Translations under genes and position numbers: made by a program
The notes under the pieces: generated by a model
What the model was told of the DNA's origin: nothing
Database searches by the model: none
Seen by the model: the letters and a program-made list of their open reading frames with translations, nothing else
DNA from: CAVXWV01 sp963695415
GTDB lineage: Bacteria > Chloroflexota > Anaerolineae > Anaerolineales > UBA4823
Reading direction: 5' to 3'
DNA length: 64,000 nt
NCBI GenBank assembly: GCA_963695415.1
Contig: CAVOGL010000005.1
Location: 9,502 to 73,501, forward strand
In this document: positions 47,453-56,095 of the stretch, piece by piece
How positions within the stretch are numbered: position 1 is the first letter of the stretch
How the letters are laid out: each line of letters begins with the position of its first letter

Positions 47453-48644
47453 TTATACCAAAGCCTGATAAACCAGCTGGTGTAACTTCCAGGGGATCGG
47501 GTAATCCCAATTGGGTTGGAACGCGGTCATAAAAACAGCGTAGAGTTTCAGAAACGGATCTACCCAAAAATAGGTACTGTATGCACCGCCCCAATAGAAT
47601 TCACCGGGATTTCCAAACTTCCCCGTCTCTGAAGGGTTGGCTAATACTGCTGTTCCCAGGCTTAAACCATGCCCGCCATTAATGCGCGGGGATGAGCGAT
47701 GGAACTCTTCCAACGCCTCAACAGAGGCGTAATTCGAGCTGAACATGGCAACCGTCGTTGGGCTGAGAAGACGCACCCCTTCCAAAACGCCTCCATTTGC
47801 CAGCATCATAGCAAAACGGGCATAATCACCTATTGTCGAGACCAAACCTCCCCCTCCCCAAACGGGTCTTCGAAGAGGTATCAGGTCGCTGCATGGTTCC
47901 AACTCCTGGCTCTGGTCATTTTTACGGCAAACCATCGCCAGGCGTTCATTTTGTTCCGGTGTTGGTAGGAACGTAGTATCCATCATGCCGAGAGGGTCGA
48001 ATATGCGCTCACTCAAGAACACTTCCAGGCTTTGCCCCGAGATCGTTTCGATGAGAGCGCCAAGAACATCCAGGTTCAACCCGTAGCGGAAACTATGACC
48101 CAGGTTCGAAAGCGAGGGGAAGCTGGGCTAACTTACGGGCAAAATTCGTGATTGAGATATCTTCCTGGAAGGATTTTCCCAGCAATTCCTGGATGCCTTT
48201 ATCTGCGGGATCATCGGGCAGTGACCCATAACCGATGCCGGAACTATGCGTGAAGAGGTGCCGGAAAGTGATCGGTCCGTTAGCCTCGATCACCTCAGCC
48301 TCACTGCTTTCAGTGCTCTTCTGGATGATGTTCATTTGTTTATATTCGGGTATGAACTCGCTGATAGGAGTATTCAGGTCGAAGGCAGCCTCTTCATATA
48401 AAAGCATCGCCGCAGCGGCGACCACTGGCTTGGTCATCGACATAATGTAAAAAATAGTATCATCTGCCAGTGGTTTCTTCGTTTCCAGGTCCTGCCAGCC
48501 GTACATCGCTTTGTATTGAATCTCGGAATCCATCCCCACGATCACGCTGGCACAAGACAGATCACCACGGTCCACGAAACCACTGAGCAGCCGGTCAATT
48601 TGGCTCAGTCTTTGTGTATCGAATTTAAGTTGTTTGTTTTCCAT
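47453..48644 (-). CDS. Beta-lactamase-fold serine hydrolase, frameshifted near 48090
   Basis: Start MENKQLKFDTQRLSQIDRL at 48644 after GGAG. The nucleophile motif IMSMTKPVVAAAAML (SxxK) lies near residue 67. After LPLAFEPG an extra G in a GGG run breaks the frame. The other frame continues GHSFRYGLNLDVLGALIETI, which contains the expected Tyr, and runs to 47453 with a C-terminal WGGAYSTYFWVDP. About 397 residues, class C/CubicO type, no signal peptide. Such proteins are esterases or peptidases more often than true beta-lactamases. Confidence 0.75.
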
Positions 48645-48708
48645 TCTCCATATCCTATTTTTAATTAAAATGCGGCAGGTTACCACCGGCAGATAAACGT
48701 CCTGAGGA

Positions 48709-49599
48709 TTAAGACGTGAGAATATCGAGTTTTCCAGGCAGAACCGAATATTCGACTTTTCTCAATGCTTCAGATCGGATTTCCCCATCCAGCTGGATTG
48801 GCGAATCGGTTTCAAACTCGATGGAAAGGCGTGTAGTATGGTGCTGGTGCACTGCCGGGTCATCTACGTAGGTGCCTGATATCGTGCGCGGAAGAAGAGC
48901 CAGCATTTTGCCTCGAGATGGGGCAAAAGCATGCACGAAGGTCAATTTTCCATCATCCGGAATCGCTGCCGGAGCCATGCGGAAAAGTCCCCCGGTGATG
49001 GCGCAGTTGCCTACAGATACCAATGAGACGGGTCCTTTGTATTCCCCATCGTCCCACGTGATGACTGCATTCCACGAGGGACCTTGCCAGATGGCGCGCA
49101 ATGCTGCCACCAAATAGCGCACTACTCCCTTCAAGCGCACCATGCGGATGTTATAAAGCGTCACCACGGGCTCGAGCCCCACCGCAGAATTATTATCGAA
49201 CACCCAATCATTTGCCATGCCCAGGTCGATACGGCGCGTTTTCCCGGAGGCGATGGCTTCAGCAGCGGCTTTCAGTTCCAACGGCAGCCCCAGATTTACG
49301 GCAAGATCATTAGCAGTCCCCAGCGGCATAATCCCGACAGGACCCAGGATTCCATCGGGATTGTGCTTGTAGAGACCGTTCACTACCTCTCCGATAGCGC
49401 CATCCCCGCCTGCCGCGATCACCGGGAAACGCCCCTCCCTTGCCGCCTGTTCAGCTTTAAGGATGCCATCTCCGGGTCCAGAGGTCTCAACCATGTCGAA
49501 CACGATGCCGGCAGCTTCCAGAGCGGAAGCAGCTTCAGGCCAGCGCTGGCGTGCTTTCCAACGGGCTGAATACGGATTAAGAATAACGCGTGCAGTCAT
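48709..49599 (-). CDS. Diacylglycerol kinase-family lipid kinase
   Basis: An intact 296-residue protein. ILNPYSARWKARQRW at the start, the ATP loop AAGGDGAIGEVVNGL near residue 63, IMPLGTANDLAVNLGLP, and the C-terminal APAAIPDDGKLTFVHA follow the YegS/DgkB/LCB5 pattern. It phosphorylates a lipid hydroxyl such as diacylglycerol. It lies 18 bases downstream of the Gfo/Idh/MocA gene and probably shares its transcript. Confidence 0.85.
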   Translation of the reverse strand: MTARVILNPYSARWKARQRWPEAASALEAAGIVFDMVETSGPGDGILKAEQAAREGRFPVIAAGGDGAIGEVVNGLYKHNPDGILGPVGIMPLGTANDLAVNLGLPLELKAAAEAIASGKTRRIDLGMANDWVFDNNSAVGLEPVVTLYNIRMVRLKGVVRYLVAALRAIWQGPSWNAVITWDDGEYKGPVSLVSVGNCAITGGLFRMAPAAIPDDGKLTFVHAFAPSRGKMLALLPRTISGTYVDDPAVHQHHTTRLSIEFETDSPIQLDGEIRSEALRKVEYSVLPGKLDILTS

Positions 49600-49617
49600 G
49601 ATGATCCTCCATTACTT

Positions 49618-50646
49618 CTAGCCACTTACAGACAGGGATTCGCCTGTCTTAGCCGATTCGTATGCTTTGAACACCAGTTTCATGGTCTCAAGGTTATCAT
49701 CTCCCGTTGTCTCCGGAATCGATATCCCTTTCAACCCATTGAGCAGGTCCGCGTTGCAAGGCACAATGCTGGCATGCACAATATCATAAGACGGATCAGC
49801 CCATGAGTACCGGTTTGGCGGTACCCGCCTGGAATATGTGCCGGAAGCGGTTGTTGATCTCAACCAATAATCTTTTTCCAATGCGATTGAACCCCTCTCG
49901 CCTTCAATGAAGATGAAAGTCTGTGGGAAAGCGTCATGCTCCAGATAGTTTTCCGCATACGCCATGTTGATCGTCACCATCGTCCCATCCAGCATGTTGA
50001 GGAAAATGGTGGCTACGTCTTCACCGGCAATGTCCGTATGGATTTTACGTGTCTGGCTATAGATCGAGGATGCCTCACCAAATAAAAACCGGGCAGTGTC
50101 GATCAGGTGGCTCCCCAGGTCCATGATGATGAAATGCTCCAGGGTCTTCAACAAGGGCTGGTTACTGAAAACAGGAAATCCGGAGACCATATCGATCCTG
50201 GCGCGGAATGGTTTCCCGATCCTTTGATCCTCCAGTTCTGCTTTTAGAGCGCGTATCGGCGCTTGCCAGCGCCAGTTTTCGTGCACATAAAAAGGTATGC
50301 CTGCCGTTATACAGGCTTTGACCATCGCTTCTGCAGTGGCAGGATCCGGCGCCATTGGTTTCTGGCAAATGACAGGGACCTTGTGTTCCACCGCCAGCAT
50401 AACCAGAGGCGCGTGGGCATCGATTTCTGTGATGATATCAACGAAATCGAGCTGTTCCGCTTCGAACAATTTTCTTGGGTCGTCGTAGACGGCAGGGACG
50501 CCGAAACGCACAGCAGTGGCTTTCGCCCTGGACAGGGTGCGGTTGTATACTGCGACAAGATCTACTCCCCCAACCTCATTCCAGGCAGAGATCTGGAACT
50601 GAGACCAGAATCCGGTTCCCAGTACTGCATAGCGCAAATTCTTCAT
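49618..50646 (-). CDS. Gfo/Idh/MocA-family oxidoreductase
   Basis: An intact 342-residue NAD(P)-dependent sugar dehydrogenase. Rossmann motif YAVLGTGFWSQ at residue 6; the catalytic lysine motif is VICQKPMAPD near residue 92. IDMVSGFPVF and the GSHLIDTARFLFGE helix belong to the C-terminal beta-sheet domain. The family acts on inositols, hexose derivatives and aminosugars. It is followed by the lipid kinase gene and preceded, 22 bases away, by a sulfatase gene, so a role in breakdown of a sulfated sugar is likely. Confidence 0.85.
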   Translation of the reverse strand: MKNLRYAVLGTGFWSQFQISAWNEVGGVDLVAVYNRTLSRAKATAVRFGVPAVYDDPRKLFEAEQLDFVDIITEIDAHAPLVMLAVEHKVPVICQKPMAPDPATAEAMVKACITAGIPFYVHENWRWQAPIRALKAELEDQRIGKPFRARIDMVSGFPVFSNQPLLKTLEHFIIMDLGSHLIDTARFLFGEASSIYSQTRKIHTDIAGEDVATIFLNMLDGTMVTINMAYAENYLEHDAFPQTFIFIEGERGSIALEKDYWLRSTTASGTYSRRVPPNRYSWADPSYDIVHASIVPCNADLLNGLKGISIPETTGDDNLETMKLVFKAYESAKTGESLSVSG

Positions 50647-50668
50647 TGAAAAGGATATTCCTCAGGTT

Positions 50669-52030
50669 TCATAGATGCGGTAAGTTGAACGTGTCGCCAG
50701 TGCAATGAATCCACTCTGCGAGGCGGTCATTCAACCGTTTCCTCTCCAGGTGGAATCTTGTGTTGTGTGCCAGGTTTGCCTGCTCGTAAGGATCTTCATT
50801 TAAATTAAACAACATCCATGGCTGACCTTCCAGGCACACGTACTTCCAACCATCCGTTGTAACCAGGCCTCGCCAGGGACGGTCGATGCTGTCATGGTGG
50901 TGGGTGGGCACTACAATCTGCAAGTAGGCTGAGTCAGGAGGCTGAACCGGGTCTGCCTGCTTGAGCCTGAATCCTGAATAATCGAATCCCTGCATCCATT
51001 CCGGCACAGCTATACCACACAAACCTAATGAAGTTGGGGCTATGTCAACGTGGTTCACCAGGAGCGGCAAACTGCCTGTCTTGTGTTTGTACATAGTTTC
51101 CATCCCGGAGATAATGAACGGAACGCGCATGCTCTCTTCCCAGGGTGATGTCTTCAGGAATTGACCGTGTGAACCATGCATATCACCGTGGTCCGAAAAG
51201 AAAATTATGTGGGTGTTCTCGGAAAACTCCAACCGGTCCAACGCCTGAATAATTCTGCCAACGTTCCAATCCAGGTTTTCGATCTGGGCGTAATAACCCG
51301 CAAGCTCGCGGCGTGCGCGCTCAACCACACTGGGAATGCTGGGAACATTGGGACGGAGCTCGATTTTTCCAGGCGTATGTCGCTGCATCCATGCTTCCGG
51401 TGCCGCATATGGATTGTGCGGCGGCTGTACGGAGAGAACGGCAAAAAAAGGCTTTGCGTTACCCAGGGCTTTATGTTGGGCATATTCTTCCAACTGGTCG
51501 ATCATGAGATCGGTAAGCGCATCCGTTTCATATCCTGGGAGACGGTAATGAAATGCATCTGACCCCTCCCCACCATGCACCCAGGTATCCCATTGGCTGT
51601 TGTTGTTTTCATACCCGGTCCAGCGTTCGAATCCACCGCGCCGGTCGGGTGGGATGATGTGAAAAGCCGCTCTTCCTTCCTTTTCTTTAAATCCTCCCAG
51701 GTGCCATTTACCAAAATAACTGGTCCGATAGCCATTCTCATTGAACACATCGGCGATGGTTTTTTGACCCGGCGGCAATGCATGCTCATGCCCTGGAACC
51801 GTCAGGTGAGGGTATCGCCCGCTCAATAATGCTCCGCGATAAGGACAGCATAACGGTGATCCAGAGACCGCCGCAGTGGAACACAATCCCATCTGTGCCA
51901 TGCGGTCCAGGTTGGGTGTGTGTACGTTCACATCGCCCATCCAACCCAACGCCTGGGCGCGCTGCTGGTCCGAGAATATCCAGATGATGTTTGGTCTTTC
52001 CTGTTCAGGTTCTGCAAATCTGTCAGACAT
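50669..52030 (-). CDS. Sulfatase with unusual active-site motif
   Basis: A 453-residue sulfatase. NIIWIFSDQQRAQALGWMG supplies the first metal site. The formylglycine motif is SPLCCPYRGALLSGRYPH: the key Cys61 is present in C-x-P-x-R, but the usual Ser after Pro is Tyr64. GKWHLG and FFSDHGDMHGSHG follow. The ATG at 52030 overlaps the stop of the GH3 gene by 8 bases, so glycosidase and sulfatase are translationally coupled. Probably acts on a sulfated glycan fragment. Confidence 0.85.
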   Translation of the reverse strand: MSDRFAEPEQERPNIIWIFSDQQRAQALGWMGDVNVHTPNLDRMAQMGLCSTAAVSGSPLCCPYRGALLSGRYPHLTVPGHEHALPPGQKTIADVFNENGYRTSYFGKWHLGGFKEKEGRAAFHIIPPDRRGGFERWTGYENNNSQWDTWVHGGEGSDAFHYRLPGYETDALTDLMIDQLEEYAQHKALGNAKPFFAVLSVQPPHNPYAAPEAWMQRHTPGKIELRPNVPSIPSVVERARRELAGYYAQIENLDWNVGRIIQALDRLEFSENTHIIFFSDHGDMHGSHGQFLKTSPWEESMRVPFIISGMETMYKHKTGSLPLLVNHVDIAPTSLGLCGIAVPEWMQGFDYSGFRLKQADPVQPPDSAYLQIVVPTHHHDSIDRPWRGLVTTDGWKYVCLEGQPWMLFNLNEDPYEQANLAHNTRFHLERKRLNDRLAEWIHCTGDTFNLPHL

Positions 52031-54107
52031 GCAGGATCATCGCTCCTGATTCAGCAAGCCAATCACCATCCTCGGGCTGCCTGCCACCAACGAAAAGACG
52101 TCCGCTCCCCGGCTGGATATTAGCTTCATTGTTCAGGATGGGCACAATTAAGGATTCTACCGTACCCGCTTTTATAGGCACCCGCATGAAACCAACCAGT
52201 TCATGACGCGGCTCAGATTCTGGAGCATCAAAAGCCTGGTAATAAACCTGCACCACCTCATCACCATCACGATCCCCCAGGTTTTTTACGGTCACACGCA
52301 CAGACAACTGGCTGCTTTCCCAAACCACCTCCCCTTGATCATATGCGAAATGAGTGTACGACAAACCCCAGCCGAATGGGAAACTGACCTCACCGTCAAA
52401 ATAACGGTATGTTCGACCGGTCATGGCATAGTCCTTGAAGGGTGGGAGATCTTCCACAGATCTGTAGAAGGTCACAGGCAGCCTGCCAGCCGGGTTTGTG
52501 TCGCCAAACAAAACTTCGGCAAGGGCAGTGCCTCCGCTCTGACCGGGATACCAGGCTTCCACGATGGCAGGGATGTTCTCTTTTTCCCATTCTAAGGAAA
52601 TTGGGCTGCCATTAACCAACACGAGAATAATCGGTTTTCCGGTATCATGCAGTGCATGTAAAATCTCCGCCTGGGCAGTCGGGAGACCAAGCCCTTCCCT
52701 GTCTCCCTGGCTGCGCGAGCCGGCTGAGACGCCTTCCTCCTGCCCTTCTTCCCCTTCCAGAAGCTGGCTGATACCGCCAACAAAGATGACCACATCCGAC
52801 GCCTCTGCCAGGTTCACAGCCCTTGCCAGGGCACCCGGATTTCGCTCCAGCAGACCGCACCCAGGCGCATACTCCACGCTTTTCCCTGCCCCAGCCCGTT
52901 TCAAAATGCCGTAAAAGGGTGTCACGATTTGAGATGGGAAGCCATTGTAATTGCTCAATAAAACGGTGGGATCATCGGCGTTGGGACCAATAACCGCAAT
53001 GCGGTGTATGGTACCGGAAAGGGGTAAGAGAGCGCGCTCATTCTTCAGTAAAACAATGGACTGCCTGGCTGCTTCCAGTGCCAGCGCCTGGTGTTCGGAT
53101 GAGTCGACCACTTCCAGTGGTATGGATGCATAAGGAACCCGATCCTGCGGGTCGAACATCCCCAGGCGGAATCGAGCCCGGAACAGACGCCTGACTGCAT
53201 GGTTAATATCCTCCTCGGTCAACAACCCACGTTCGACGGCTTCCAGTAAAGCTGAATAAGCGCTGCCGCATTCGAGGTCACAGCCTGCCTTGACCGCCAT
53301 CGCAGAGGCTTCGGCCGCATCCGCAGCGACTTTATGACCGGTGAAGATATCAGAAACGGCACCGCAGTCCGAAACAACATATCCATCGAAACCCCATTCA
53401 TCGCGCAGGATCTTCTGCAGCAAGGTGGGGCTGGCGCAGCATGGTTCGCCGTTTGTGCGGTTATATGCGCCCATGATCGATTCGGCTTTTGCTTCCTGGA
53501 TGCAGGCTTTGAAAGCGGGCAGATAGGTGCGCTGCATATCTTCCTCGCTGGCAATGGCATCGAAATGGTGCCGGTCGTGCTCGGGTCCGCTGTGCACGGC
53601 ATAGTGCTTCGGGGTTGCAGCCACTTTCAGGTACCTGGGATGGTCGCCCTGTAATCCGGTGACAAAAGCAACACCGATCCTGCTGGTCAGGAAAGGGTCT
53701 TCGCCGTAAGTTTCCTGCCCTCGACCCCAGCGCGGGTCGCGGAATATATTGATATTGGGCGTCCAGAAGGTTAAGCCCCAATACCAGTCATACCGCTCCT
53801 GTTGGATGGCAGTGTGGTATTTTGCCCTGGCTTCGTCCGATATCGCAGCCGCTACCTGGTGAATGAGATCGGTGTTCCAGGTCGCCCCAAGACCGATCGC
53901 TTGCGGGAAAACGGTTGCCAGCCCAGCCCTGCCAACGCCATGCAAACATTCGTTCCACCAGTTGTAAGCGGGAATACCCAGCCTGGGTATGGCTGGCGCG
54001 TCGAAAACCATTTGCCGGGTTTTCTCCTCCAACGTCATCTGAGAAAGCAAATCATCCAGCCTCTTTTCGAGAGGTGCATCAGGATCAAGATAATGTTTTT
54101 GATTCAT
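52023..54107 (-). CDS. GH3 beta-glycosidase
   Basis: An intact protein of 694 residues from ATG 54107 (MNQKHYLDPDAPLEKRLDDL), after AAAGGATG. The order is the GH3 barrel with GRGQETYGEDPFLTSRIG, the nucleophile region GYVVSDCGAVSDIF, then the alpha/beta sandwich (VIVFVGGISQLLEGEEGQEE) and a fibronectin III-like C-terminal domain (LGDRDGDEVVQVYYQA). GH3 enzymes release terminal beta-glucose, xylose or N-acetylglucosamine. No signal peptide, so it acts on imported oligosaccharides. First gene of the operon with the sulfatase. Confidence 0.9.
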   Translation of the reverse strand: MNQKHYLDPDAPLEKRLDDLLSQMTLEEKTRQMVFDAPAIPRLGIPAYNWWNECLHGVGRAGLATVFPQAIGLGATWNTDLIHQVAAAISDEARAKYHTAIQQERYDWYWGLTFWTPNINIFRDPRWGRGQETYGEDPFLTSRIGVAFVTGLQGDHPRYLKVAATPKHYAVHSGPEHDRHHFDAIASEEDMQRTYLPAFKACIQEAKAESIMGAYNRTNGEPCCASPTLLQKILRDEWGFDGYVVSDCGAVSDIFTGHKVAADAAEASAMAVKAGCDLECGSAYSALLEAVERGLLTEEDINHAVRRLFRARFRLGMFDPQDRVPYASIPLEVVDSSEHQALALEAARQSIVLLKNERALLPLSGTIHRIAVIGPNADDPTVLLSNYNGFPSQIVTPFYGILKRAGAGKSVEYAPGCGLLERNPGALARAVNLAEASDVVIFVGGISQLLEGEEGQEEGVSAGSRSQGDREGLGLPTAQAEILHALHDTGKPIILVLVNGSPISLEWEKENIPAIVEAWYPGQSGGTALAEVLFGDTNPAGRLPVTFYRSVEDLPPFKDYAMTGRTYRYFDGEVSFPFGWGLSYTHFAYDQGEVVWESSQLSVRVTVKNLGDRDGDEVVQVYYQAFDAPESEPRHELVGFMRVPIKAGTVESLIVPILNNEANIQPGSGRLFVGGRQPEDGDWLAESGAMILHV

Positions 54108-54196
54108 GGGGCATCCTTTTAAAATAAAGAACTGGATGATTATAACCACAAAATCCTGCGGTCGTCACCATCCAGTTCTGATTTAAACCTGGTAGA

Positions 54197-55786
54197 TCAG
54201 TTTCCAGCTCCCTCCACATAAACCGGGGATACGCCAATCGTCATCGTCTTGCTGGCGGAGATTGTGTTTCCTTTCCAGTTGTAAGCCTTCGTTGGGGTAT
54301 TCGGGAAAGTATAACTATGGTTATTGCCATCCTTCGACCACAGCACCCACACGGTTCCCTTGGATACCGTATTGATCTTGTATATATGAAAGTCACTATG
54401 TGAGAGGTAAGAACCTCCGGTTGTGTTGCCCAACTCCTGCGTGATGAATTTCATGGCGTCATAAGCAGCGTATTTTCTGGTGGCGCAGCCATTATTGTCA
54501 CATAACCCGTTGTAGCGCCAGGAATCGTACATGGTATACCAGATCGCAGCATCCAGATTACTTTCAATGGCTGCGGCGTAAGCAGCTATCAGGTAGTAAG
54601 CCTTGGTGTTTTGGAAATTCGAGTCTAACTTAGGATCGGTAGGGCAGTTTGGATCACAACCCCAAATCAAGCCAATTTCCGTTGCCATCACAGGCTTGCT
54701 CCCTGCGCCATACTGGTTAAGCACACTCTTCAAGTAATCGGCTCTGGGGGTGATGCTCGGACCGGTGTATCGGTCGACATTCCAGTTGGTGTTCCCGTAA
54801 CTGATAGAACCGGGGTAATAGTAATCATAGGCATGGAATGCGACAATGTCGAAATAATTCTTACCACCGTCCTCCAGGATTCCCTGCAGGTATTGGGAAC
54901 CACGACAGTCTTTACCCGAAGGTGGGTTATTCGGATCGCAAACCATCAATAATCCACCGATCATCACCTTAACGTTCGAATTAGCTTCCTTCATTTTGGG
55001 GTAGACTGCCTTGAGTACCTTGGAAAAATACTTGCCATTGAAATAGGGATCGGAGGGGTTCCAGTTGAACTCCTCGCTGCTGCCCCAGCAGCCAAAATTC
55101 ACCTCGGAATTATCCATTACGGGGGCATCAGGCTCATTCCAGATCTCATAATACATGACGTTATACGGAGGTTTACTGTAACGCGCCACCGCATCCTTCA
55201 TGAAGTTTGCAAAAGCAGTGATCTTTGTGTCTTTGATCGGTCCACAGTGGCTGCCAGAAAATTGCCGCGCCCAGGATGGATTGTAGCGGATGATAAGCAC
55301 AATATTCTTGCCTTTTTCAGAAGCGAACTTAAATTCAGCTTCCATAGAGGCAACATTGCCCCAATTCCTGGCGCCTTCACTGGTTTCAACTTCCCCCCAC
55401 TTTAACGCATTCCTGCGCAGCCAGAGCGGGTTCAACGGTAGGATATCGCTGTTCATGTTGGTATCGTTGCCGAAAAACCAGTTCTCTACTCCGAACAAAT
55501 ACTTGCTTCCGGACGGAGTTGCGGTAGCTGTAGGTGAGGGAGTGTTTGTGGGAGTAGATGTTTTTGTAGGTGTAGGAGTATTTGTGGGAGTAGGAGTTGG
55601 GGTAAATATTGGGTTCAGAGCCAGGGGGATAAACGCTTGTTTTTGTTTTGTAGCATCCTGAGAATATGGAGCTGCTTCATTTTTTGTACCCCCATCATCC
55701 GCGTAGCTGGGACTGAAACCGGAAAAGATTTGGATAACAATAAACAGAATCGCGGTTAAGACGACAAATATTTTGGTATTTTTCAT
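54197..55786 (-). CDS. Secreted GH39-like glycoside hydrolase
   Basis: A 529-residue exported enzyme. Signal peptide IFVVLTAILFIVIQIFSG, then the tag QAFIPLALNP and a Thr/Pro-rich linker of about 35 residues, then a TIM barrel. The acid/base motif is YEIWNEPDAPV near residue 215, and the nucleophile is probably in MATEIGLIWGC. Disulphide-forming cysteines are common (CGPIKD, CRGSQ, CDPNCPTD). A C-terminal beta domain ends VYVEGAGN. It resembles GH39/GH5 xylosidases or glucanases. Polysaccharide attack outside the cell would feed the GH3 and sulfatases. Confidence 0.75.
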   Translation of the reverse strand: MKNTKIFVVLTAILFIVIQIFSGFSPSYADDGGTKNEAAPYSQDATKQKQAFIPLALNPIFTPTPTPTNTPTPTKTSTPTNTPSPTATATPSGSKYLFGVENWFFGNDTNMNSDILPLNPLWLRRNALKWGEVETSEGARNWGNVASMEAEFKFASEKGKNIVLIIRYNPSWARQFSGSHCGPIKDTKITAFANFMKDAVARYSKPPYNVMYYEIWNEPDAPVMDNSEVNFGCWGSSEEFNWNPSDPYFNGKYFSKVLKAVYPKMKEANSNVKVMIGGLLMVCDPNNPPSGKDCRGSQYLQGILEDGGKNYFDIVAFHAYDYYYPGSISYGNTNWNVDRYTGPSITPRADYLKSVLNQYGAGSKPVMATEIGLIWGCDPNCPTDPKLDSNFQNTKAYYLIAAYAAAIESNLDAAIWYTMYDSWRYNGLCDNNGCATRKYAAYDAMKFITQELGNTTGGSYLSHSDFHIYKINTVSKGTVWVLWSKDGNNHSYTFPNTPTKAYNWKGNTISASKTMTIGVSPVYVEGAGN

Positions 55787-56095
55787 GAGACAATTTTCCT
55801 AAGGGTAGTTGGTAGCATTAAATAGTAAAAGGGACCTTTTGCAGGTTTTTATTGTGTTCGACGGAACTTTGATATTCTATACCAAAATTGCGGTATCCTG
55901 ATTTTCTTAATAAATTTGAAAATTCTAAACTATTAAAGACAGCTTAAAAATACGGATTTGGGCAGGAGCGGTCTCTTTGCCGATATAGCGCGGTATAATT
56001 AAGTGTTACGGATTTCGAATTACCTGCCGCTGGACCGCAGAGAAAATTAACCAAAAATCACCTGGTTTCTCTACAGGTGTCATCAAGAGGCGTGA
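55787..56095. promoter_or_regulatory. Divergent promoter region between GH39-like gene and gyrA
   Basis: A 309-base, AT-rich gap. On the plus strand TATAAT (55994-55999) is the best -10 box for gyrA, about 95 bases before its start, with a poor -35. On the minus strand TATAGAATATC near 55880 could serve the GH39-like gene. No coding frame or structured RNA was recognised. Confidence 0.4.

Noticed and set aside
47453..48644. True beta-lactamase
   Set aside because: No signal peptide and a CubicO-like layout; SxxK alone does not show drug hydrolysis.
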